From assembly GCA_947628925.1 (NCBI GenBank), contig CANRBU010000074.1, forward strand, positions 1 to 5,819: a stretch of 5,819 nt of DNA, in the 5' to 3' direction. The DNA comes from an uncultured Clostridia bacterium. GTDB taxonomy: Bacteria; Bacillota; Clostridia; TANB77; CAG-508. Made by a program: the position numbers and the translations under genes. Positions 1 through 4,906 of this stretch are shown in pieces (within the stretch, counting starts at the first letter, position 1; each line of letters opens with the position of its first letter). The notes under the pieces are model-generated. The model was not told the DNA's origin and made no database searches. It saw only the letters and a program-made list of their open reading frames with translations.

Positions 1-1
1 A

Positions 2-130
2 TCAGAAACAGCTAAAAGTGATGAATTAGATGATGAACCAAAAGCAGGAATAAGTACATCAGTAGAATTCTTTGTAGGTGGTTTAGCAATTATTTCATTA
101 GCAGTAGCAGTAATTGCAAAAAAACATTAA
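2..130 (+). CDS. C-terminal end of a probable sortase-anchored surface protein (5' truncated)
   Basis: The open frame enters from the left window edge and ends at TAA 128-130, giving 42 residues. The visible part has an acidic linker (SDELDDE), then EPKAG (bases 35-49), a short polar spacer, a hydrophobic stretch of about 17 residues (FFVGGLAIISLAVAVIA) and a basic tail KKH. That order (pentapeptide, hydrophobic segment, positive tail) is the cell-wall sorting signal layout. EPKAG is not LPXTG, but it resembles the xPKTG-type motifs known for class B sortases in clostridia such as C. difficile, with Ala in place of Thr. A class B sortase lies directly downstream, which supports a substrate-enzyme pair. 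The protein's function is unknown because the body lies outside the window. It could instead be a simple tail-anchored membrane protein. Confidence 0.7.
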   Translation, partial: SETAKSDELDDEPKAGISTSVEFFVGGLAIISLAVAVIAKKH

Positions 131-146
131 TAAGAATAATAAATTG

Positions 147-170
147 AAGGGTAGAACTTTCTACCCTTTT
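147..170 (+). terminator. Hairpin between surface protein gene and sortase gene, probably a partial terminator
   Basis: AAGGGTAGA (147-155) pairs perfectly with TCTACCCTT (160-168) around the 4-nt loop ACTT. The stem is 9 bp with four G-C pairs and runs into TTTT, but the T run is broken by a C at 171. It begins 17 bases after the upstream stop codon. The sortase ribosome binding site begins at 183, so there is no room for a promoter in between. The hairpin may therefore reduce transcription into the sortase gene rather than stop it, or protect the upstream mRNA 3' end. Those roles are inference. Confidence 0.65.
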
Positions 171-193
171 CATTTATATTGTAGGAGAAATAT

Positions 194-979
194 ATGAGAC
201 ATTCAAAACCTAGAAGAGCGAAAAATGAAAAGAAAAAAATCGGAACAATAATATCTATCATATTTTTTATAATTTTCATTATTTGTATAGCATATTTAAT
301 ATATAATAATTATTCTAAAAATAAAGACAAACAGGTTATAGAGGAAGTACAAGAGTACGAGCCTATTGTTCCTGTTGAGGAAGAACCAACTAAAACTGAC
401 ACAATGATAAAAGTAGAAGAATTGCAAACATCAAATCAAGACATAAAAGGATGGATAAAAATTGATAATACAATAATTGATTATCCAATTGCACAATGTG
501 ATAATGATGATTACTATTTGAAGCATAATTATAAAAAGGAAAATAATAAATATGGTTGTATATTTATAAAAAGTAAATGTAATTTAAATGATGTGAATTC
601 AAATATAATTATTTATGGTCATAATATGAAAGATGATTTAATGTTTAATTGTTTGTTAAAATATAAAGACAAATCATTTTATGATGAACATAAAATAATA
701 AATATAACAACAGAAAGTGAAGAAAGACAATATGAAGTAGTTGCAGCATTTAAATCAAGAGTATTTTATAAAAATGAAAAAAATGTTTTTCGCTATTATA
801 ATTATATAAATTTTGAACACGAAAACAAATATAATGAATATATAAATAATGTAAAAAAGGCACAACTATATGATACAGGAATATCAGCTAATTATGGCGA
901 GCAATTAATAACATTAATTACTTGTGAATATTCTCAAGAAAATGGAAGAATGGTTGTTGTTGCTAAAAAAATACAATAA
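194..979 (+). CDS. srtB: Class B sortase (membrane-anchored transpeptidase)
   Basis: Cysteine transpeptidase that cleaves a C-terminal sorting signal and joins the protein to the cell wall; it acts on the outer face of the membrane. The 261-residue protein has a basic N terminus (RHSKPRRAKNEKKK), one membrane segment at about residues 16-38, and an acidic Pro/Glu linker at about 48-66. The sortase fold follows from about residue 72. Family motifs are visible: GWIKIDNTIIDYPI (86-99), the catalytic His143 in YGHNM, the catalytic Cys244 in LITCEY, and the active-site Arg252 in GRMVVV. The spacing and the YGHNM/TCEY forms fit class B (SrtB) rather than class A. ATG 194 is chosen because AGGAG (183-187) lies 6 bases upstream and the basic-then-hydrophobic N terminus is complete. 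The likely substrate is the truncated upstream protein ending in EPKAG. The class call is firm; the substrate pairing is inferred from position. Confidence 0.92.
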   Translation: MRHSKPRRAKNEKKKIGTIISIIFFIIFIICIAYLIYNNYSKNKDKQVIEEVQEYEPIVPVEEEPTKTDTMIKVEELQTSNQDIKGWIKIDNTIIDYPIAQCDNDDYYLKHNYKKENNKYGCIFIKSKCNLNDVNSNIIIYGHNMKDDLMFNCLLKYKDKSFYDEHKIINITTESEERQYEVVAAFKSRVFYKNEKNVFRYYNYINFEHENKYNEYINNVKKAQLYDTGISANYGEQLITLITCEYSQENGRMVVVAKKIQ

Positions 980-1019
980 AGAAAAATAACAAGTTATTTA
1001 TAAATTTTTAGTAAAAGTC

Positions 1020-1048
1020 TTGACGTTTTTTACAGGATATGTTATTAT
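1020..1048 (+). promoter_or_regulatory. Promoter of tRNA-Leu (sigma-A type, extended -10)
   Basis: The -35 box is TTGACG (1020-1025), followed by exactly 17 bases and the -10 box TATTAT (1043-1048). TG at 1040-1041 gives an extended -10 (TGn). Initiation would fall near 1055, about 20 bases before the mature tRNA 5' end. A weak all-A/T hairpin (984-989 with 994-999), followed by a short T run, is the only possible end for the sortase transcript before it. Confidence 0.72.
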
Positions 1049-1075
1049 AAATATTGTTAAAGTTTTATTTAATGT

Positions 1076-1158
1076 GCGGATGTGGCGGAACTGGTAGACG
1101 CGCTGGTCTTAGGAACCAGTGCCTGTGCGTGGGGGTTCGAGTCCCTTCATCCGCACCA
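1076..1158 (+). tRNA. tRNA-Leu (anticodon UAG)
   Basis: The acceptor stem GCGGATG (1076-1082) pairs with CATCCGC (1148-1154), then comes discriminator A and an encoded CCA (1156-1158). The D arm contains the conserved GGTAGACGC. The anticodon stem CTGGT/ACCAG (1103-1107, 1115-1119) encloses the loop CTTAGGA, placing anticodon TAG at 1110-1112, which reads CUA and other CUN leucine codons. A longer variable region (about 1120-1130) marks a class II tRNA. The T arm carries GGTTCGAGT. The gene stands alone, with its own promoter and terminator. Confidence 0.97.
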
Positions 1159-1165
1159 AATTGAT

Positions 1166-1207
1166 AAAAACTCGGACTTTTCAATTTATTGATTAGTTCG
1201 AGTTTTT
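1166..1207 (+). terminator. Rho-independent terminator of tRNA-Leu
   Basis: AAAAACTCGGAC (1166-1177) pairs with GTTCGAGTTTTT (1196-1207) as a 12-bp stem with one G-T wobble. The 18-nt loop can itself fold into a small inner stem (around 1182-1191). The five T bases at 1203-1207 form the U tract. The hairpin starts 7 bases after the tRNA CCA, as expected for a monocistronic tRNA transcript. Confidence 0.82.
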
Positions 1208-1229
1208 ATATATTTATATCAAAAAAAGA

Positions 1230-1248
1230 TAGTGTCAACATTTTTCAA
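1230..1248 (+). repeat. 19-bp intergenic repeat element, copy 1
   Basis: TAGTGTCAACATTTTTCAA occurs identically here and at 4217-4235. Both copies sit just after a terminator and upstream of a transcription unit. Similarity extends weakly beyond the core, with a shared TCTAT at 1254-1258 and 4241-4245. In this copy the element contains a tandem repeat: TCAACAT at 1235-1241 and again at 1245-1251, a 10-bp period. It may be a regulator site or an upstream promoter element. Confidence 0.75.
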
Positions 1249-1365
1249 CATCTTCTATATCATAATTTTGTATATTGTAGCATAAATTTATCCATATTTC
1301 AACATATCCAGAAAAGATTAATAAGGAGAAATTTCAAGATAGAGTACGGTTTGGTTTCAAACAAT

Positions 1366-1393
1366 AAGTAAAAAAAATATATTTACTTTTTTT
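1366..1393 (+). other. Weak A/T hairpin with T run in the pyrK leader (possible attenuator)
   Basis: AAGTAAA (1366-1372) pairs with TTTACTT (1382-1388) around a 9-nt loop, and the run of T bases continues to 1393. Only one G-C pair is present, so the stem is weak. It overlaps the -35 box of the proximal promoter candidate, so both need not be functional. A terminator role in pyrimidine-dependent attenuation is only a suggestion. Confidence 0.2.
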
Positions 1394-1410
1394 ATATTAT
1401 ATGATATATT
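1382..1410 (+). promoter_or_regulatory. Candidate proximal promoter of the pyrK operon
   Basis: A -35-like TTTACT (1382-1387) is separated by 17 bases from the -10-like TATATT (1405-1410), with TG at 1402-1403 forming an extended -10. Initiation would fall near 1417, giving a leader of about 27 nt before ATG 1444. The surrounding DNA is almost pure A/T, so a chance match is quite possible. Confidence 0.38.
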
Positions 1411-1443
1411 TGAATAGAAATATTTAAATAAATAGGAGGAATT

Positions 1444-2229
1444 ATGATTTTTAATTTAAAAACTAAATTAATTGTAAAAGAACAATTAAAGCCTAACTTA
1501 TTTAAGTTTGGGATAAAATCAAAAGAAATAGCAGATATTGCTAAACCAGGTCAATTTTTAGAAATAAAAGTTTCTGAAGGTATAGATCCTTTTTTAAGAA
1601 GACCGATTAGTATATACAACATAGATAAACAAAAAGAAATTGTAGAATTTATTTTTCAAATAAAAGGAAAAGGAACAGAGATATTATCAGAAAGAAACAT
1701 TGGAGAAGAAATTGATATAATGGGACCAGTTGGTGACGGAACTTTTGAAATTATGCAAAATAAAAAAGTTGCTATTCTTGGTGGAGGTATAGGTGTTTTT
1801 CCATTATATGAACTTGCTAAAAATTTAAAAGAATCAGAAGTAAATATATATCTAGGTTTTAGAAATAAAGATGCTGTAGTTTTAGAAGATGAATTTAGAA
1901 AAGTATCTAACCAACTTATAATATCAACAGATGATGGCAGTTACGGTGTATCTGGATTTGCAATAGATGAATTAAAAAAAGATTTACAAGAAAAACAAAT
2001 AGACTTTATATATGCCTGTGGGCCACTTCCTATGCTAAAAGCTATAAGGGAATTAAGTATTGAAAAAAATATACCATGTCAAGTATCACTAGAAGAAAGA
2101 ATGGCTTGTGGAGTAGGTGTATGTTTAGGTTGCGCTGTGAAGAAAACAAAAGTTGCTGAAGACGAATTCAGTTATAATTATGTATGCAAAAATGGACCTG
2201 TTTTTTATGCAAAAGATATCGAAATATAA
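1444..2229 (+). CDS. pyrK: Dihydroorotate dehydrogenase B, electron transfer subunit PyrK
   Basis: Electron transfer subunit of class 1B dihydroorotate dehydrogenase in de novo pyrimidine synthesis. It takes electrons from the FMN of PyrD through a 2Fe-2S cluster and FAD to NAD+; cytoplasmic. The 261 residues match the family length. Domains in order: a ferredoxin-reductase-like FAD-binding barrel (about 1-100) with RRPIS (52-56) and GxGT-type GKGTEIL (75-81); an NAD-binding domain with GGGIG (113-117) and ACGP (191-194); and a C-terminal 2Fe-2S site with Cys222, Cys227, Cys230 and Cys248 in the typical CGVGVCLGC pattern. The start at 1444 is set by AGGAGG (1434-1439), 4 bases away. It is the first gene of a three-gene operon; the radical SAM gene begins 20 bases after the stop, and its partner pyrD comes third. 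All four cluster ligands are present, so the protein should be functional. Confidence 0.95.
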   Translation: MIFNLKTKLIVKEQLKPNLFKFGIKSKEIADIAKPGQFLEIKVSEGIDPFLRRPISIYNIDKQKEIVEFIFQIKGKGTEILSERNIGEEIDIMGPVGDGTFEIMQNKKVAILGGGIGVFPLYELAKNLKESEVNIYLGFRNKDAVVLEDEFRKVSNQLIISTDDGSYGVSGFAIDELKKDLQEKQIDFIYACGPLPMLKAIRELSIEKNIPCQVSLEERMACGVGVCLGCAVKKTKVAEDEFSYNYVCKNGPVFYAKDIEI

Positions 2230-2249
2230 ATATTTAAAGGAGAGAAATT

Positions 2250-3227
2250 ATGTATTTTGATAAAATCCCATTAGTTTATGGAAATTATTGGAACAAAGAG
2301 ATAATTGAGAATTGTAAAAAACAAAAAAAGTTATTGAGAGTTGCAGTTGCAATTCCTGGTGGAAAAAAAGATAACGAATGTAATATGAATTGCATATTTT
2401 GTTTTACTAATTGTGGGACTAGGCATCGAAATGAAAAAAATATTGATAATGAAACAGTAAGAAAGTTTATTTTAGAGGCATCTAAATATGCATACAAACC
2501 TGAACTGATGAATTACTATTTTGTTAGTGAAGGAGAACCAACTTTAAATGAAGAATTAATTGATATTTTATCAGAAACAAGCAAATTAGGTGGCACAATG
2601 ACCATATTTTCTAATTTGTATAATCTTACAGATGAGCAAATTGAAGCTTTCAAAAACATAAAAAATATTTTTGTTTGTGGAAAACTTTATGGAATAAAGC
2701 CAGAAACAAATGACTATTTAACAAATACAAAGGGCTCTTATAATAAAATGATGGAAAACATAAAAAAATTAATAGATGCAGGGCTTGCTGATGAACACAG
2801 ATTAGGAGTTCAATGTGTTGTTACATCATACAATTATAATGAAGTATTTGATATTTTTAAATGGGCAAGAAAGAATAATATTGCACCACATATAATGTTA
2901 TATAGAAAACAAGGATTAGGTGAAAGATTTCCAGAACTTGCAATTAAACAGGAAGATTTATTAAAATTATATAAAGAATGTTCTAAATTTGATAAATTAG
3001 AATATGGCTTAGATTGGAACGAAAAATTACCTTTATTGGTTATTGGTGATTGCTATGTACCAGGGGTTAATTTGTATTTGACATCAAATGGAGATATGAC
3101 TGTGTGTGCAGGAGATTCAAGAAGTTATGGAAATTATTTTGAAAATTCTATAGAAGATGCTTTAAAATCAGATTTATATAATGATGTTATAGAAAACTAT
3201 AAAAAATGCCCTTGGGTTGAAATATAA
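2250..3227 (+). CDS. Radical SAM protein with SPASM/twitch-like C terminus, inserted between pyrK and pyrD
   Basis: Radical S-adenosylmethionine enzyme of unknown substrate, 325 residues. The N-terminal core has the cluster motif CX3CX2C (Cys44, Cys48, Cys51, in ECNMNCIFCF), which binds a 4Fe-4S cluster, with another cysteine at Cys55. SEGEPTLNEE (93-102) is the GGEP-like motif that contacts SAM. The C terminus has Cys268, then Gly281 with the GX4C spacing to Cys286, then SYGNYFENS and a final Cys320 five residues before the end. This resembles a twitch or shortened SPASM domain binding an auxiliary cluster. AAAGGAG (2236-2242) lies 7 bases before ATG 2250. It begins 20 bases after pyrK and ends 15 bases before pyrD, so it is almost certainly cotranscribed with both. 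No peptide precursor gene is seen nearby. A role in pyrimidine metabolism or in modifying PyrD/PyrK is speculation from position; the family call is firm. Confidence 0.88.
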   Translation: MYFDKIPLVYGNYWNKEIIENCKKQKKLLRVAVAIPGGKKDNECNMNCIFCFTNCGTRHRNEKNIDNETVRKFILEASKYAYKPELMNYYFVSEGEPTLNEELIDILSETSKLGGTMTIFSNLYNLTDEQIEAFKNIKNIFVCGKLYGIKPETNDYLTNTKGSYNKMMENIKKLIDAGLADEHRLGVQCVVTSYNYNEVFDIFKWARKNNIAPHIMLYRKQGLGERFPELAIKQEDLLKLYKECSKFDKLEYGLDWNEKLPLLVIGDCYVPGVNLYLTSNGDMTVCAGDSRSYGNYFENSIEDALKSDLYNDVIENYKKCPWVEI

Positions 3228-3242
3228 AAGGAGGTAATAGTT

Positions 3243-4163
3243 ATGAATACAGAAGTGAATTTTGCGGGTATAAAAATGAAAAACCCAGTAACTGTTGCAT
3301 CAGGAACATTTGGCTCTGGAAAAGAATATAGCCAATTTTTTGACTTAAGTAAATTAGGTGCAGTTGTAACTAAAGGTGTATCATATGAACCCAAAATTGG
3401 AAATAAGGCTCCTAGAACATGTGAAGCTCCAGCAGGTATGCTTAATGCTATAGGACTTGAAAATTTAGGAATCAAACATTTTATAGAGTCAGATTTACCA
3501 TTTTTAAAAAAATATGATACAGCTATTATTGTAAATGCATTTGGTGGAGTGGGCGGAACAGTACAAGACTATGTTAATGTTTGTGAAGTTTTAAATAAAT
3601 TGGATATTGATGGTGTTGAATTAAATCTATCATGCCCTAATGTATGTGCAGGATGTATGGCATTTGGGACAACCTATGATGGAGTAAAACAAGTTACTAC
3701 TGCATGTAGAAAAGTTTTGACAAGCAAACCTTTAATAGTAAAATTGACTCCAAATGTTACTGATATAACAATTACAGCCAAAGCAGCTGAGGAGGCAGGA
3801 GCAGATGGAATATCATTAATCAATACTCTTACTGCTATGGTAATAGATACTGAAACTCGTAGACCTGTTCTAGCTAATAATACGGGTGGATTATCAGGAC
3901 CTGCCATTAGACCTGTTGCTGTACGTATGGTATATCAAGCTGCTCAAAGTGTAAAGATTCCAGTTTTGGGTATGGGGGGAATTTTGACAGGTAATGATGC
4001 TATAGAATTTTTACTAGCAGGAGCTACTGCTGTATCAATTGGAGCAGGAAATTTTTATTCACCATATACTAGTATCAATGTATTAAAAGGAATTGTTGAT
4101 TACTTAGAAAGACATGATATTGATGATGTTAATAGCATTGTTGGAACTGTGAAGATGAATTGA
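3243..4163 (+). CDS. pyrD: Dihydroorotate dehydrogenase B (NAD+), catalytic subunit PyrD
   Basis: Catalytic FMN subunit that oxidises dihydroorotate to orotate in pyrimidine synthesis; in class 1B it works as a complex with PyrK. The 306-residue TIM barrel has the usual family length. Visible motifs are ASGTFG (19-24), TKG with Lys44, NAIGLEN (68-74), LNLSCPN with Asn128 and the catalytic base Cys131 (Cys marks class 1; Ser marks class 2), KLTPNVTD (167-174), NTL (194-196), NNTGGLSGPAIRPVA (212-226) and the FMN phosphate region GMGGI (243-247). Oddity: two more cysteines follow the catalytic one, giving Cys131-X3-Cys135-X2-Cys138, where relatives generally read CPNVKxGG. A near-perfect Shine-Dalgarno AAAGGAGGT (3227-3235) precedes ATG 3243. 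It is the last gene of the operon, and a strong terminator follows. Confidence 0.96.
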   Translation: MNTEVNFAGIKMKNPVTVASGTFGSGKEYSQFFDLSKLGAVVTKGVSYEPKIGNKAPRTCEAPAGMLNAIGLENLGIKHFIESDLPFLKKYDTAIIVNAFGGVGGTVQDYVNVCEVLNKLDIDGVELNLSCPNVCAGCMAFGTTYDGVKQVTTACRKVLTSKPLIVKLTPNVTDITITAKAAEEAGADGISLINTLTAMVIDTETRRPVLANNTGGLSGPAIRPVAVRMVYQAAQSVKIPVLGMGGILTGNDAIEFLLAGATAVSIGAGNFYSPYTSINVLKGIVDYLERHDIDDVNSIVGTVKMN

Positions 4164-4172
4164 TTTTTGCAT

Positions 4173-4215
4173 AAAATAACAACACATTCGCATATGAGTG
4201 TGTTGTTGTTTTTTT
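4173..4215 (+). terminator. Strong Rho-independent terminator of the pyrK-rSAM-pyrD operon
   Basis: AACAACACATTC (4178-4189) pairs with GAGTGTGTTGTT (4196-4207) around the 6-nt loop GCATAT, as 12 bp with one T-G wobble. The stem can extend outward through A-T pairs to 4173 and 4212. Seven T bases (4209-4215) follow. It lies 10 bases beyond the pyrD stop and separates the pyr operon from the HD-protein unit. Confidence 0.9.
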
Positions 4216-4216
4216 G

Positions 4217-4235
4217 TAGTGTCAACATTTTTCAA
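4217..4235 (+). repeat. 19-bp intergenic repeat element, copy 2
   Basis: Identical to 1230-1248. It starts 2 bases after the T run of the pyrD terminator and 102 bases before the HD gene. The second half-repeat is degenerate here: TCAACAT (4222-4228) is followed by TCAATAG (4232-4238). From its first base to the -10-like TACAAT at 4266 is 49 bases, against 48 bases to TAGCAT (1278) in copy 1, which suggests a promoter-linked element. Confidence 0.75.
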
Positions 4236-4265
4236 TAGCCTCTATCTTTTTTCATATATTTGTGT

Positions 4266-4282
4266 TACAATAAGTGTATAAT
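4266..4282 (+). promoter_or_regulatory. Candidate -10 region for the HD-protein operon
   Basis: Two -10 candidates are present: TACAAT (4266-4271) and a perfect TATAAT (4277-4282). Neither has a good -35 at 16-18 bases; for TACAAT the -35 position holds TATCTT (4243-4248), next to the TCTAT shared with the pyrK leader. A poor -35 would fit an activator-dependent promoter using the repeat element just upstream. The mRNA leader would be about 30-40 nt. Confidence 0.42.
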
Positions 4283-4318
4283 TATTACAAACTGTTAATG
4301 AAATAAAGGAGGAATATT

Positions 4319-4888
4319 ATGCAAAGAGAAGAAGCCATAAATTTATTAAAAAAATACAATCAAGAAGAATTTCACCTAAGACATGCTTTAACTGTAGAAG
4401 GTGTTATGAAGTATTTTGCAAAAGAAAGAGGAGAAGATAAAGAATTTTGGGGCTTAGTCGGCTTATTACATGATGTAGATTTTGAAAAATATCCAACAGA
4501 GCATTGTAAAAAAGCACCAGAATTATTAAAAGAAATAAATGCAAATGATAAAATGGTACATGCAATTTGTAGTCATGGATATGGAATATGTTCAGAGGTA
4601 GAACCAACACTTGAAATGGAAAAAATACTATTTGCAGTAGATGAATTAACAGGACTTATATGGGCAGCTGCTAAAATGAGACCATCACAAAGTACAAAAG
4701 ATATGGAAGTATCAAGTTTAAAAAAGAAATTTAAAGATAAAAAATTTGCAGCAGGCTGTTCAAGAGATACTATTCAAAAAGGAGCAGAAAATTTAGGATG
4801 GGAATTATCAGAACTATTTGAAAAAACGATATTGGCAATGCGAGAGTGCGAAGATGAAATAGAAGCAGAAATGAAAGAAATAATTTAG
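4319..4888 (+). CDS. HD-domain protein, predicted metal-dependent phosphohydrolase
   Basis: Small cytoplasmic protein of the HD superfamily, 189 residues, probably hydrolysing a phosphate ester; the substrate cannot be told. The metal-binding pattern is visible: His22 in LRHALTVEGVM, the HD pair His51-Asp52 in GLLHDVDFEKYP, His86 in SHGYG and Asp108 in AVDELTGLI. The C-terminal third is charged and probably helical (AECEDE-like stretches from about residue 160) and carries no second domain. It resembles the stand-alone proteins usually annotated only as HD or HDIG domain-containing in clostridia. AAAGGAGG (4305-4312), 6 bases before ATG 4319, fixes the start. It is the first gene of a unit opened by repeat copy 2; the rRNA methyltransferase gene starts 18 bases after the TAG stop, so the two are probably cotranscribed. 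Confidence 0.85.
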   Translation: MQREEAINLLKKYNQEEFHLRHALTVEGVMKYFAKERGEDKEFWGLVGLLHDVDFEKYPTEHCKKAPELLKEINANDKMVHAICSHGYGICSEVEPTLEMEKILFAVDELTGLIWAAAKMRPSQSTKDMEVSSLKKKFKDKKFAAGCSRDTIQKGAENLGWELSELFEKTILAMRECEDEIEAEMKEII

Positions 4889-4906
4889 TTTAGAAGGAAA
4901 AAAGAT

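Larger units (their letters stand above)
1208..1443 (+). other. Leader and intergenic region upstream of the pyr operon
   Basis: This stretch of about 235 bases holds no credible gene. It contains the repeat element (1230-1248) and a third TCAACAT (1299-1305). A poor -10-like TAGCAT lies at 1278-1283. A 5-bp hairpin forms between GTTTG (1349-1353) and CAAAC (1358-1362), followed by an A/T hairpin (1366-1388). A proximal promoter candidate lies at 1382-1410. The pyrK ribosome binding site AGGAGG is at 1434-1439. If transcription began near 1290 the mRNA leader would be about 150 nt, long enough for attenuation. No clear PyrR-binding loop of the Bacillus type was recognised. Confidence 0.5.

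Noticed and set aside
1234..1239. TTGACA on the minus strand inside both repeat copies, as a leftward promoter
   Set aside because: Neither copy has a good -10 box at 16-18 bases on that strand, and both would fire into terminators with no leftward gene.
1288..1296. TTATCCATA, one mismatch from a DnaA box
   Set aside because: A single near-match in A/T-rich DNA, with no cluster of boxes, no dnaA or dnaN and no unwinding element.
1323..1328. AGGAGA resembling a ribosome binding site in the pyrK leader
   Set aside because: No ATG, GTG or TTG at a suitable distance opens a useful frame.
1189..1371. 60-codon open frame between the tRNA and pyrK
   Set aside because: Its start lies inside the tRNA terminator hairpin, it has no ribosome binding site, and it runs through the repeat element; the A/T-rich, Phe/Ile/Ser-rich product resembles translated intergenic DNA.
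3210..3245. Possible frameshift truncating the radical SAM C terminus
   Set aside because: The TAA is immediately followed by the strong pyrD ribosome binding site, so no lost downstream domain fits in the space.
3197..3475. Minus-strand open frames overlapping the rSAM, pyrD, HD and methyltransferase genes
   Set aside because: They are antisense shadows of well-supported genes, without ribosome binding sites or recognisable domains.
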